Origin: Variovorax brevis
GTDB taxonomy: Bacteria; Pseudomonadota; Gammaproteobacteria; Burkholderiales; Burkholderiaceae_C
NCBI RefSeq assembly: GCF_030317105.1
Contig: NZ_JASZYG010000017.1
Span: 36,492-100,491, forward strand
DNA: 64,000 nt
Direction of reading: 5' to 3'
The position numbers and the translations under genes are program-made. Below, in pieces: positions 52,104-61,649 of this stretch. The notes beneath the pieces are model-generated. The model was not told where the DNA came from, made no database searches, and was given only the letters and a program-made list of their open reading frames with translations. Numbering within the stretch: position 1 is the first letter of the stretch; each line of letters starts with the position of its first letter.

Positions 52104-53372
52104 TTGACTGATCTGCCATCCGAACTTGAAAAAGTCGCAGACCACTTGCAGGGCCAGCTGGACGCCATCCTTCGCGACTGGCGAAAGTCCATCCGGCAGG
52201 ACGCTAGCCTTTTGACCAATCGCGTCTTGCCGCGCACCCAGCTGAACGATCACGTGCCTGACGTGCTGCTGGCATTCGTCCAGGCGATTCGGGGAGCCGA
52301 TGCACGGAGCGCTACGCCCGAGGAGCCCAACCCTGACGCCGCCACGGCGCACGGCCTTCACCGCTGGCAGCAAGGCTATGACCTGCATGAGGTGACACGC
52401 GAATTCGGGCTGCTGAACGTTCGCATGGTCGAGGAACTGGATCGCTGTGCGGCCACGCGCCTGGACGTTTCACCCGAGGCGATGTCGCATGCTCGCCGCC
52501 TGTGGGCCGTGGCGTCGGCCAGCAACATCGAGGAAAGCACATCTCAATACTTTGAGCTCCAGCGCATGGAAGCCGCGGGCCACGTGAAATACCTCGAGAA
52601 TGCGTTGGAGCAGGTGAAGGAAATGGAGCAGCAACGCGCCGAACTTTGGCGCCAGATCGCTCACGACCTTCATGGCAACGTCGGCGTCGTCGCGACGGCC
52701 GCGCGTGGCCTGGGGATGCCGCAAGTCACGCAGGCCACGCGTGACAGGTTCATCTCGATCCTGGACCGCAACATCCACTCCCTGCGACACCTCCTGTCGG
52801 ATGTCACCAGCCTGACGCGTTTGCAGGCGGGCCATGAAACGAGGGAGGTCCATCGTTTCGACGCCGCGGCCGAACTGGCGAACCTGTGCGATGGCATCCA
52901 GTCTTTCGCCGACGAGCGCAAGCTCTATCTGCGTTGCCAAGGCCCCTCTCCCTTCATGGTCACGAGCGATCTGGTGAAGCTGCGTCGACTGGCCCAGAAC
53001 CTCGTGCTGAATGCGCTGAAGTACACCAAAGAGGGCGGCGTCACGGTGTCGTGGGGCGAGCAGGATTCGGCGAGTGACGAGCGATGGCTGTTGAGTGTCG
53101 CTGATACGGGGCCGGGCCTGCATGCTGGTCCCGGATCACCGCTGGCTTCGGCGCTACAGGATGCGACGCAACTCACCAGCGAAGCGGAAGGGGAGCGCCC
53201 ACATGAGATCCGCGAAGATTCACGGCCGGTAGTCGAAGGCCCCGGTGAAGGCATCGGGCTGTCGATTGTCAAACGGCTGGCCGATCTTTTGAATGCGAGC
53301 GTGCAACTCGAGTCGTCTGAAGCGACGGGCACTGTCTTCAAAGTGCTCTTCCCGAAGAACTACTACGCCTGA
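52104..53372 (+). CDS. Soluble sensor histidine kinase
   Basis: A 422-residue kinase without membrane segments. The N-terminal ~165 residues are a four-helix sensor domain similar to RsbRD-type regions (DAILRDWRKSIRQD, LLAFVQAIRG, ATAHGLHRWQQGYDLHEVTREFG). A coiled linker leads to QIAHDLHGNVGVVATAARG (phospho-acceptor His ~195) and an HATPase domain: LVLNALKYTKEGG, DTGPGL, GEGIGLSIVKRLADLL. The TTG start at 52104 is preceded by AAAGGAAACC, the only good ribosome site. No response regulator adjacent. Confidence 0.85.
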   Translation: MTDLPSELEKVADHLQGQLDAILRDWRKSIRQDASLLTNRVLPRTQLNDHVPDVLLAFVQAIRGADARSATPEEPNPDAATAHGLHRWQQGYDLHEVTREFGLLNVRMVEELDRCAATRLDVSPEAMSHARRLWAVASASNIEESTSQYFELQRMEAAGHVKYLENALEQVKEMEQQRAELWRQIAHDLHGNVGVVATAARGLGMPQVTQATRDRFISILDRNIHSLRHLLSDVTSLTRLQAGHETREVHRFDAAAELANLCDGIQSFADERKLYLRCQGPSPFMVTSDLVKLRRLAQNLVLNALKYTKEGGVTVSWGEQDSASDERWLLSVADTGPGLHAGPGSPLASALQDATQLTSEAEGERPHEIREDSRPVVEGPGEGIGLSIVKRLADLLNASVQLESSEATGTVFKVLFPKNYYA

Positions 53373-53978
53373 CGGTCGCCGGTGGCGCCTGAAGTGGCTC
53401 TGTCGCTTCAAAATGCGCAGGACTACGCCGCCGGCCTGACACCGCGATCGTCGACTTGATGAGACTCTTGGGCCTGCACAGCTTTCTCACGGCTCGCAAG
53501 GAACTGGCCAACGAACCACTACCCCGGCGACACCAACGCTTCGGGCACGATGAACATCTGGCTGCATCGTCAGTTCATGAACACAGAGTAGCAAAGTAGC
53601 GGCGAATGGTGGCAAGGTGCCGGCCCGATCTTTGAGACTGACCGATTTGGGAATCCGGACCAATCCCAAGTGGGCGGATGCCCTCGGCCTCGAAGGCATT
53701 GGTCACCCCGGCCATGTCAAGCAACGCGGGAATCTGGCAACCCGCCCTGCCCTGCTGCCACGCGCGCGCCCCTTCGCCGAAGCGACCTGATCGCGCTTTA
53801 CGCTTGAGTCACCATTGACATTCGAGGCGATTCGCCACGCCGCGTCGGAAGATCAAGAGAGGTTGCCCGGCGCAATCTCATGCTGCAATATCGCTTCTCG
53901 AAAATGACGCGCCTGTGGGGCGGCGGCAGCGACCGGCGTAGTCCAGCACTGGCCTCAACTGGTGGACGCCAGAGCAAC
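53373..53978. other. No intact gene; possible gene end
   Basis: A plus-strand frame ending at about 53,591 reads YPGDTNASGTMNIWLHRQFM, which looks like the end of a real protein, but nothing upstream continues it. The rest has short frames only. Confidence 0.35.
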
Positions 53979-55100
53979 TCAGATTCGTTTCAGCGCCTTT
54001 GCCGTGGCGCGTCGCTTCTTGTGGAGCGCTTGGATGCGCCTTTCGGCGAGCGCATCCAGCACCGTCATCGCGCCCAGTATCAACAGCTTGGGGATCACGC
54101 TCTTAACCGCCCGTTCGATGCGCTGGTCGACTTCCTTTTGCATGTCTGCGACACGTGCAATGCCAGCGTAATCGGGCAATGGTGCCGCGGTGCGGCCGTC
54201 ACCCGTTTCACCCACCGACTCGCCGGTCATGGATAAACTGCCGCCACTTGATGACTTCGCGGACCCATGCTCCTGTGCGAAGACCTTGGTGAACTCCGCG
54301 CCGAGCAGGAAGATCTGTGCGGCGTAGTAGACCCACGCCAGCAGCAGCACCAGTGAGCCCGCACCGGCAAATGCGTTCGCCATCCCGCTCTTGCCGAGGT
54401 ACAGGCCAATCAGCGCCTTGCCCAGTTCAAACAGGACCGCGGTGACCGTTGCACCGGTCCAGACATCCCGCCACGCGACCGGCGTCGTGGGCATGTACTT
54501 GAAAATCATCGCGAACAGGACCGTCGTCACGCCGACCGACACCGCGAGGTTCAGGCATTGCAGAAAGATTTCCCCGCCCGGCAGAAGGCCACCAAGAAAA
54601 CTGCCGAACGCGGCAAGGCCAGTGCTGATCGCCAGCGACACCATCAGCAGGAAAGCCAGGCCAAGGATCAATCCGAACGAGAACACGCGCGCTCTCAGGA
54701 TGCCCCACACGCCCTTGGGCTTCTGCTCTTCGGTGACATGCCAGATCCGGTCGAGTGCGCTTTGCAGTTCAGCGAAGACGCTGGTGGCACCGACCACCAG
54801 CACGACGATGCTCAGGACCGTCGCCAGAACGCCCTTGCCACTGATGGCCGCACTCGTGATCATTGCCTGGATCGCCTTGGCAGAATCTTCGCCGACCATG
54901 CCGGAGAGCTGGCCGGCGATCTGCCCCTGCACTGCATCCGCGCCGAACACCAGGCCCGCGACGGCAATGACGAGCACCAACAAAGGTGCAAGCGAAAAAA
55001 TGGTGTAGTAGGAGATGGCCGCCCCCATGCTGGGCGCAAAGTCGCTGGACCAGGCGATCACCGCCTTCTTGCATACGCCAAACCATTGGGCGGCTTTCAT
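53979..55100 (-). CDS. YihY/BrkB-family inner-membrane protein
   Basis: A 373-residue integral membrane protein. The family signature AAISYYTIFSLAPLLVLVIAVAG is near residue 28, followed by about five more membrane segments (GVLATVLSIVVLVVGATSVFAELQ, FSFGLILGLAFLLMVSLAI, LAVSVGVTTVLFAMIFKYMP, VWTGATVTAVLFELGKALIGLYL, GSLVLLLAWVYYAAQIFLLGAEFT). A soluble C-terminal tail of ~90 residues is charged. Formerly annotated as ribonuclease BN, the family is now regarded as transport-like or envelope protein of unknown substrate. Monocistronic. Confidence 0.9.
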   Translation of the reverse strand: MKAAQWFGVCKKAVIAWSSDFAPSMGAAISYYTIFSLAPLLVLVIAVAGLVFGADAVQGQIAGQLSGMVGEDSAKAIQAMITSAAISGKGVLATVLSIVVLVVGATSVFAELQSALDRIWHVTEEQKPKGVWGILRARVFSFGLILGLAFLLMVSLAISTGLAAFGSFLGGLLPGGEIFLQCLNLAVSVGVTTVLFAMIFKYMPTTPVAWRDVWTGATVTAVLFELGKALIGLYLGKSGMANAFAGAGSLVLLLAWVYYAAQIFLLGAEFTKVFAQEHGSAKSSSGGSLSMTGESVGETGDGRTAAPLPDYAGIARVADMQKEVDQRIERAVKSVIPKLLILGAMTVLDALAERRIQALHKKRRATAKALKRI

Positions 55101-55477
55101 TGCACGCTGCAGCCTGAAGGCAGCCCTTCCGGCGATCGCATCGCCGGGTCAGAAATGGCGTGACGCGGGTTCATGTCTTGGGGGTTCATGGTGGCGTCGG
55201 GCCGCAGCTAATTCCGAGCACTTGATCGTGCGACGCAAAAGGTCGCACGCATGTCGGACAGTGTGCCGACCAAAGCTTGAGCTGTACGGTTGGGCGAGAT
55301 CGTCGGAAGCCGCTGGTGCCTTCAGATTGGGGCAATCGTATTTTTTCGACAAATTGACACGGTCGTCCGTCAAGGGCCCACGCGCTGCGGCCACGACACG
55401 TAACCGAACACAAAAAGGGGGCTCGCAAGGCACGTGACAGGAGTAGATTCACGGCCCCGACTTCCTGGAGACTCGCC
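55101..55477. other. Upstream of YihY; possible Tn3-type end
   Basis: Low-GC patch near 55,340 (GTATTTTTTCG). Near 55,416 GGGGGCTCGCAAGGCACGTGACAG could be the left inverted repeat of the Tn3-family fragment that follows. No gene seen. Confidence 0.35.
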
Positions 55478-55783
55478 GTGTCGTCGTTTGCCAAGCGCTT
55501 AGTCGGCATGGAGGACCTGCCTGCCAGGCTTTCCGAGTTCGACGTCGAGCAAGCCTTTTGCCTGAGCAAGGACGATCTTGCTGCGATCAGCGAACGGTTC
55601 CGCCGGGACCGACGCGGTGCGGCCGCCATCCAGATGCTGTTCCTGCGGGCAAGCGGGCGACCCATGGACCGATTCGCGTCCTTTCCCAAGACGCTGTTGC
55701 GATATGTCTGTGATGCGCTGCAAACGTCGACCGTAAGGATCGCCACCCTGCGCTCGCTCTACGAACGCCGCCAGACCTTAGGC
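55478..55783 (+). pseudogene. Tn3-family transposase N-terminal remnant
   Basis: MSSFAKRLVGMEDLPARLSE, VEQAFCLSKDDLAAISERFRR, IQMLFLRASGRPMDRF and TLRSLYERRQTL match the DUF4158 start of Tn3-family transposases. It differs from the IS1071-like copy at 25,448, so this is a second Tn3-type element. Sequence identity stops at about 55,783, where an IS110 fragment begins. Confidence 0.75.
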
Positions 55784-55784
55784 A

Positions 55785-55960
55785 TCTACACCTCGGGCAG
55801 GAACTGCGCCGCGTGCAGGCGGGCGAGCGTCGCGGCGTCGATCTTGTCGGTCATCACCTTGGCCCAGGCGATTGCCCGCACTTGCATGGGGTTGGCGATG
55901 GCTACGTGATGCACGAAGGGCATCAGCGCACGGCCCCGCGCGAGCGACGTCGTACGGGAG
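55785..55960 (-). pseudogene. IS110-family transposase N-terminal fragment
   Basis: The minus strand reads HHVAIANPMQVRAIAWAKVM, then TDKIDAATLARLHAAQFLPE, the conserved DEDD-domain part of IS110 proteins (NPxQVRAxA, KTDxIDA). Start and C-terminal part are missing. Confidence 0.8.
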
Positions 55961-56004
55961 CTCTACGGCGTGATGGCTGCGCGAGGGCGACCGTAGCCAG
56001 CGCG

Positions 56005-57021
56005 TCAAGGGTGGTCCGGATTGAAGTTGGTTTCCTTGTAAATCGACCTCACCAACGCCCTGCCGATGCCATCCTCCATGTTCCGATGGACAACCACGAG
56101 AGCCTTTTTCCATTCGGCCTTTTCCTGTGGCGTCAGCCGAATGACCTCTGTCTTGCCTTCAGCCCGCAAAGCTTCGAGCGCGTCGTTGTTGGACTCGGAA
56201 GCTATGTCGTTGGCGAAAATGGTCGCCTCTCGCATTGCGTCATTCAAGGTTGTGCGTATTTCGATGGGCAGCGCGTCCCAGAATTTCTTGTTGACTATGA
56301 CGGCGTAGCCCAAGTAGCCGTGATTGGTCAGAGCAAGGTATCTTTGTACCTCTTGCATGCGCTGGGTGTAGAAGTTGGAGATCGGGTTCTCGGTGCCGTC
56401 CACGGTTCCCGCCTTCAACGCAGAAAGGGTATCCGAAAAATCCATTGCACGAGGGATCGCACCGAGTGCATGCATCTGCGATTCGAGCACTACAGATGCC
56501 TGAATCCGAATCTTTAGCCCCTTAATGTCATCGGGCTTCTTCAATGGTCTGTTGGCGCTGAACTGCTTGAAGCCATTGTCCCAGTAGGTGAGGCCAAGGA
56601 TTCCCTTTGGCTCCAGCTTCTTCAACAGGTTTTTTCCTATCGGACCTAAAACGATGCGGTGCACGTCCGCATAGTTGTCAAAGATATACGGCAGGTCGAA
56701 GACTCCAAACTCACGCAAACCCAGTGCGGGGAATTTGGACAGGCTTGGGGCCAGCATCTGCACCTTGCCACTTTGTAGGGCGGCGAACTCGTCTGCGTCT
56801 TTGTAGAGCTTGCTGTTGGGGTAGACCTCAACCACCACCTTTCCCTTGGTGCGTTTTTCCACCAAGCCCTTGAAGTACAGGGCCGCCCTGCCCTTGGGAG
56901 TATCTTCGGCTGTGACATGGCTGAATTTGACGATCACCGGCTGCTGCTGCTGCGCGATTGCGCAGCTTGTGCTCACCATTGCCGTCAAGCTGAAGAGTAT
57001 CGCCGTGAGTCTCGATTTCAT
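56005..57021 (-). CDS. dctP: TRAP-type C4-dicarboxylate binding protein (DctP family)
   Basis: A 338-residue periplasmic receptor. Signal peptide MKSRLTAILFSLTAMVSTSCAIA, then VIVKFSHVTAEDTPKGRAA, VYPNSKLYKDADEFAALQSG, LREFGVFDLPYIFDNY, LKIRIQASVVLESQMHALGA (the ligand-binding Arg lies in KIRIQAS) and FSDTLSALKAGTVDGTENP. These are the standard DctP blocks. The membrane subunits DctQ/DctM are not in the window, so it is an orphan or feeds a remote transporter. ATG 57021 follows GGAAAGGAAAAA. The MFS carrier gene on the same strand upstream may be cotranscribed. Confidence 0.9.
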   Translation of the reverse strand: MKSRLTAILFSLTAMVSTSCAIAQQQQPVIVKFSHVTAEDTPKGRAALYFKGLVEKRTKGKVVVEVYPNSKLYKDADEFAALQSGKVQMLAPSLSKFPALGLREFGVFDLPYIFDNYADVHRIVLGPIGKNLLKKLEPKGILGLTYWDNGFKQFSANRPLKKPDDIKGLKIRIQASVVLESQMHALGAIPRAMDFSDTLSALKAGTVDGTENPISNFYTQRMQEVQRYLALTNHGYLGYAVIVNKKFWDALPIEIRTTLNDAMREATIFANDIASESNNDALEALRAEGKTEVIRLTPQEKAEWKKALVVVHRNMEDGIGRALVRSIYKETNFNPDHP

Positions 57022-57133
57022 TTTTTCCTTTCCGGGCCGTCGTCGGCACCATCGTAGAAGGATGCGGGGCGAATCGGCGCTGGATTGCAAGCTGATTGAG
57101 CGCTGAGTACGCGCTCACCCAAATGCAAAGCGC

Positions 57134-58489
57134 TCAGCGGGCCGGGATGGCACCCGATGCCAGGGCGGCTTCCGTGTCGACACCTACGCTCTGGTTCGCA
57201 GCTTCGATGTGCGCGCGACGCATTGGCTTGAGTACAAACCACGCAAGAAGGGCAGCAACCGCGTTCATGACGCTGGCAACGATGAAGACGACGTGCCATC
57301 CGCCAGTCGCTGTGGCAAGCACGCTGGACAAAGGCACAAGCAGGGAAGCCGTGCCCTTGGCCGTATACATCATCCCTGCATTGGCCGCCGCGTACTTGGA
57401 TCCGAAGGTATCGGCGCAAGTGGATGGAAACAGGCTGTAGATTTCGCCCCATGCAAAGAAAACCAAGCCTGTCAGGATGACGAAGGCAACAGGATTCTGA
57501 CCATATTGGTAAAGCGCGAGGATCCCGATTGCTTCCAAAGCAAAGGCAACAAACATGGTCGGTTCGCGACCGATCTTGTCCGAAACCCAGCCGAAGAAAG
57601 GCCGAGTCAAGCCATTCAACACCCGATCAATTGCCAGCGCGAAAGTCAGCGCCGGAAGTGCCAGCCCCATGATGCTGACAGGCACGTCACCTATTTTGAA
57701 GTCCTTGGCGATCGGGCCAAGTTGGGCAGTCGCCATCAAGCCGCCGGCTGCGACGATAACGAACATCAAATACATCACCCAGAACACCGGACTTCTCACA
57801 ACCTCCATCGGTTTGAAGTCGCGTCGCGACTGGGGCACCGCGGGCCGATCAGACACCGACTGAGCCTTCTTCTTCAGCGCTGAGCTGACGACATGGCGCG
57901 GATCGGTCAGCAGCAGCGCCAGCACGCACACGACAATCCCTTGACCGATTCCGAAGTAAAGGAACGCGGCCTCGTAGCCACTGGTCTTGATCATGGCCGA
58001 GATTGGCAAAATTGTCAGAGCGGAGCCAGCGCCGAAGCCTGCCGCAGTCAATCCCGCGGCCAGCCCGCGACGGTCGGGAAACCACTTGAGTGCATTGCCG
58101 ACGCACGTGCCGTACACCGCTCCAGCACCAACGCCGCTGACTGCTGCTGCGAAATAGAGCATGAAAAGCGAACTCGCATACGAATTCATCACCCAGCCGA
58201 CGCCGCACAAGAGACCGCCGACCAGGACGACCGGGCGAGGCCCGAATCGGTCCACCAGATAGCCTTCGATCGGAACCAGCCAGGTTTCGGTGAGGACGAA
58301 GATGGTGAAGGCCACTTGAATCGATGCTCTCGTCCAGCCGTGCTTGTCGGCGATCGGATTGACGAACAGCGTCCATCCATACTGCAGATTCGCAATCATC
58401 GCCATGCAGACGATGCCCATCAACAACTGCATCCAACGGTACGACGCAGGCTTGGTTGCCATCGACGCTAACGTGCTTTCCTGTGCCAT
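57134..58489 (-). CDS. OFA-family MFS carrier (oxalate/formate antiporter type)
   Basis: A 451-residue carrier with 12 predicted membrane segments. OFA-type features: WMQLLMGIVCMAMIANLQYGWTLF at the start, VDRFGPRPVVLVGGLLCGVGW after helix 2 (the MFS loop motif), YGTCVGNALKWFPDRRGLAAGL, and the second-half loop GWVSDKIGRE. It exchanges small carboxylates; the exact substrate cannot be read from sequence. ATG 58489 is chosen over the upstream TTG because GGAG lies nine bases before it. A 16-bp palindrome 165 bases upstream may be its operator. Next to the DctP gene, suggesting a shared carboxylate-related role. Confidence 0.85.
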   Translation of the reverse strand: MAQESTLASMATKPASYRWMQLLMGIVCMAMIANLQYGWTLFVNPIADKHGWTRASIQVAFTIFVLTETWLVPIEGYLVDRFGPRPVVLVGGLLCGVGWVMNSYASSLFMLYFAAAVSGVGAGAVYGTCVGNALKWFPDRRGLAAGLTAAGFGAGSALTILPISAMIKTSGYEAAFLYFGIGQGIVVCVLALLLTDPRHVVSSALKKKAQSVSDRPAVPQSRRDFKPMEVVRSPVFWVMYLMFVIVAAGGLMATAQLGPIAKDFKIGDVPVSIMGLALPALTFALAIDRVLNGLTRPFFGWVSDKIGREPTMFVAFALEAIGILALYQYGQNPVAFVILTGLVFFAWGEIYSLFPSTCADTFGSKYAAANAGMMYTAKGTASLLVPLSSVLATATGGWHVVFIVASVMNAVAALLAWFVLKPMRRAHIEAANQSVGVDTEAALASGAIPAR

Positions 58490-58653
58490 TTTCGGTGTCT
58501 CCAATTTTGTAGCCAGCTTGATCTGGGTAACCGCGTCGATGCCCCAGTTCCAATGTCGAGTTCTTTGCTGAAGCCGACGCTGGGATGATTGTGCGAATGG
58601 GCCGCGCCCCTACGCGTTGACGACGGTCAAGATTCAGGAAAACGGTCATATAA

Positions 58654-58669
58654 GTGGAATGCATTCCAC
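58654..58669. promoter_or_regulatory. Palindromic operator candidate
   Basis: GTGGAATGCATTCCAC is a perfect 16-bp palindrome. TGGAAT...ATTCCA half-sites are typical for IclR-type and some GntR-type regulators. It lies upstream of the MFS carrier gene and could control it. No intact regulator gene of this kind is present nearby. Confidence 0.5.
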
Positions 58670-59169
58670 AGCTGACATGCGGACTCGGGCGACGTACTGC
58701 GGCGCTGCATGGCGTCAATCGACTTGAGATGCTGTTGGGTTGCTGGTCTCAGGCGCCAGCAGGCACAACCGCCGGTCGAGCGAATGGTGCAGATCGCAAA
58801 CCGTTTGCGCCTTCTGCGCAGGTCAACGCGGTGTGGCCTCTTGGTCCGCTATCGCACAGACGGCCGCCACGGATTGGTCTACGCTTTGTATGGCAGCCTG
58901 TCGGCGCTGGTAGAGAAGCCTCGGCAGCCGCCCTTTGCGGGCGGTTCCTCGATGCCGACAGCTGTCCCCAATTCAAGAGGAGGTGCCTATGGAAAGCTTC
59001 ACGCAGCCTTTTTCGTCCACAACGAATGCAAAGCTGATCGCAATAGGCCAATGCAGGCCGTTCTTGTTCCGGTCGGCGGTCGCCTGCAGCATTTGACCCG
59101 AGGAGTCCGGATCATGAGCCATGCGATGGTGTGCACCAACCGGAGAGATCGTGCGCACCATGAAGCGCG
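58670..59169. other. No intact gene
   Basis: Several motif-free frames on both strands. AGAGGAGGTGCCTATGG near 58,985 is a good ribosome site, but the frame that follows is short and unrecognised. I see no gene. Confidence 0.35.
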
Positions 59170-59430
59170 GGACAAGGATTTCGGAGCCTCCTGTTGGGCG
59201 CAGAGCAACTGCTCGTACGTGTTGCAGTCTGCGGCGTAGCAGGCGCAGGTCATCGCTTCGAGCCCGCCCCGATCGAGCACTGTCAACTCGCCGCGCCTGT
59301 AAGCAATCAACCCCGGCGCTGCATAGCACATGCGGGCAGCGGTGATGCCCACGCGTCGCACGCCCAGCATGTAGGAGAGAACTCTTGCATCATGGGAAAG
59401 TGGTTGGCATGGGCGCGGTCCGATCGCAGG
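59170..59430 (-). pseudogene. Crp/Fnr-family regulator C-terminal remnant
   Basis: The minus strand gives YMLGVRRVGIT, then after a small frame change GLIAYRRGELTVLDRGGLEA, then MTCACYAADCNTYEQLL. This is the helix-turn-helix wing and C-terminus of Crp/Fnr-type regulators. The cyclic-nucleotide-like sensor domain is missing or scrambled further up. Confidence 0.7.
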
Positions 59431-59539
59431 CATCCGCCGACGTCGCCACCGCCATCAGCACGTGGGTGCAGCGCGGCGCTGCGGGCAGTTCTTCGGGGAA
59501 GTTGCCGGTCGTGATGCGCCACGCCGTACCGGGGCCTTG

Positions 59540-60021
59540 CACCAACGCGCGCAGTGCGACACCAACGGCGTGGGCACCGATCTCTACGCCACTTGGTTCC
59601 AGGACGATCGCAGGATCGCCCGCATGCGCTATCGCTCGCACTTCGGCAACGCGTCCGCAGAAATCGGCTATGCCCTGCCAACGATGCAAGACAGCGTCTG
59701 GGTCATCATGCCGCAGTGGCAGATCGTCTACATCCATGCCACTCGTACAACTTCACCGAATCCGACGGCACGGATGTGCAAAGCGCCCATCGCGGCGGGT
59801 GGATTTCACGGCTGGGCGTGCGCGCGATGCAGGCGGGTGGCCAAGACGCAAGCAAGGTGAGCTTTCGGCCTTATGGTGCATTGAACTGGTGGTACGCACG
59901 CAACCTGCGTGAGGAGGTCTTGCTGAACAAGAGTTCAACGAGTGACCTGTATCCGCGCAACCGCCTTGAACTGAAGGGCGGCGTGGCCGTGTCGTTCAGG
60001 GTGCGAGCCAGCGCGGCGTAA
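59540..60021 (+). pseudogene. Autotransporter beta-barrel remnant
   Basis: Frame 1: GVGTDLYATWFQDDRRIAR, SAEIGYALP, VIMPQWQIVYI. Frame 2: NFTESDGTDVQSAHRGGWIS, RLGVRAMQ, FRPYGALNWWYARN, DLYPRNRLELKGGVAV. These are consecutive strands of an autotransporter outer-membrane barrel, separated by a frameshift near 59,740. The passenger and the last strands are missing. Confidence 0.7.
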
Positions 60022-60400
60022 CGTTGGCCCACACGAAGACCATGCGCTGGGTCCAGCGGTTCGCGCCCGAGTTTGAGAAGCGCTGGAATCGGTTCATTCG
60101 CAAGGCCGGTCGTCGATCGAGAAGACCCAGTGCGCCCGCCACAGGACATCCGGCACGCGCAGCAGACGTTGAGCGACATTGACGCCCACGGCGCGTCCAA
60201 CGAAGTGTTGCCGAGAAGTGCGGCCGAAGTTGCAACGCACGTTCAGGGCTTGTCGCAGCCTGTGCCCAACGGAGAAGTGCGTCCGACGCATCGCAAGCAG
60301 CCAGAAGGCCAAACACGGGTGGCGAACCCGCACGGACCCATTCGCCGATGCTTGGCCAGTCATTGACGGTTGGCTGATCGCGGAACTGTCGATAGCGGCC
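60022..60400 (+). pseudogene. Fragments of IS6- and IS21-type transposases
   Basis: WVQRFAPEFEKRWNRFIRKAG (about 60,050-60,105) resembles the N-terminal region of IS6-family (IS26-like) transposases. QKAKHGWRTRTDPFADAWP (about 60,305-60,360) resembles the IstA protein of IS21. Both are short and broken. The DNA between them and up to 60,550 is unassigned. Confidence 0.5.
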
Positions 60401-60549
60401 AAATGATGGATCGACAGGTCGCGATGGTTCCAGATATCTATGACGGTAAGGCGTTGCTGCGAACCGGGGTGAAGGTTAGCGCAGCGGGCGCCGACGCGAT
60501 CGGCCGGTGGTCGACTTGCCAAGCAGCGCATTGAGCGAATTGAGCGCAC

Positions 60550-60912
60550 GTTCTCGCTGTCGCCCGGCCAGGCACTCGATGCGCCAGAAGCCGCGCGCTG
60601 TTGCGTCGCCTGGGCGGACCGGATCGCCCCCTGCATCTGTTGATGGACCGCGCCTACGAGGGCAATGAGACCGGGCAGTTGGCGCTCGATCTGGGGTTCA
60701 TTCCAGTCGTGCCGCCGTTGAAGACTCGAATTGAGCCTTGGGAGTATGACCGCGAGATGCACAAGCGCCGCAACGAAGTCGAGCGACTGTTCCGACGCCT
60801 CAAAGGCTATAGACGCATCTTCTCTCGCTTCGAAAAGCTCGATGTGATGTTCGTGGGCTTCATCAGCTTCGCCCTGATCGTTGACGGGCTTCGTTTGTGT
60901 TAACACGCCCTA
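60550..60912 (+). pseudogene. IS427-type remnant (3' half)
   Basis: FSLSPGQAL, LLRRLGGPDRPLHLLMDRAYEG, PLKTRIEPWEYDREMHKRRN and GLRLC follow the complete IS427-type copy with a few changes. It ends with the intact tip GTGTTAACACGCCCTAG. The 5' half is missing. Confidence 0.85.
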
Positions 60913-61106
60913 GTCGGGAGACTGCCTCCGACGCAAATCGGACGCGCCATCTCGGTCAGAAACCGCGATGCCAACAACCGGAATTCGGCCCCGATACCCT
61001 CCTTCAGGGAGGGGGCAAATGCGGACTTGGTCAGGCAAGCTTCAGAAGCCCAAAGCGAGCTTCCTGGCATCGCCTCGTGCCGGCCAACGCGCAGATACCT
61101 GTCATC
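60913..61106. other. Upstream DNA of the next small gene
   Basis: Open frames without features. The stretch GATACCCTCCTTCAGGGAGGG near 61,000 can form a hairpin (CCCTCC-TTCA-GGGAGGG). Confidence 0.3.
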
Positions 61107-61350
61107 ATGTCCCTCAAACCCTCCGAACCCCCAGTCCCTCCATTCCGTTCGACTCCTGCTTCTGGCTCGTTGACGCTGAATCTCACCGACACACTGGAAG
61201 TTTTTCGTCGAGATGGCCGTTACTTCGTCCGCTATGACGCAGGCGCTCACCGCATGGCATGGTGGAGGGACGAAATCAGTGAGCACGACGCCATGCGCGT
61301 TGGCTCCGGCTGGCCCGGCAAATTGGAAGTCATTGTTCGCCTTCAAACCG
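61107..61350 (+). pseudogene. Small hypothetical gene, 3' end replaced
   Basis: MSLKPSEPPVPPFRSTPASG, LTLNLTDTLEVFRRDGRYFV, RYDAGAHRMAWWRDEISEHDA. This ordered sequence looks like a genuine ~80-residue protein. After VGSGWPGKLEVIVRLQ it runs into the sulfatase fragment in another frame, so its end is probably lost or altered. Confidence 0.45.
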
Positions 61351-61630
61351 CTTGGGCTTGGACGCAAAAATCTCGAATTGACTGCCGCACGCCTGAGGCA
61401 CAACTACTACCTGAATTGAATGCGCGATGCGGATCACAATATCGCAACGATCCTCGCCGAGCTGGACGCTTCGGGGCTCGCCGACCAGAGGATCGTGATC
61501 CTGACCGCCGATCATTGCGCCATGGACGGCGCGCACCAGCTGCACGCCAAGGGCGCTGTCGCGTACTGTGAACAGCACAACGTGCCCTTCATCGTTTCCC
61601 GCCCGCGCGCATCCCGGCACCTGGACGTAA
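61351..61630 (+). pseudogene. Sulfatase fragment with in-frame stop
   Basis: LTAARLRHNYYLN, TGA stop, MRDADHNIATILAELDASG, LADQRIVILTADHCAMDGAHQL and HAKGAVAYCEQHNVPFIV correspond to the C-terminal half of arylsulfatase/choline-sulfatase-type enzymes (the ADH-G-DGAHQL block contains metal ligands). Both ends are missing and a stop interrupts it. Confidence 0.75.
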
Positions 61631-61649
61631 GTCTGCGTTCCCTGCAGCG

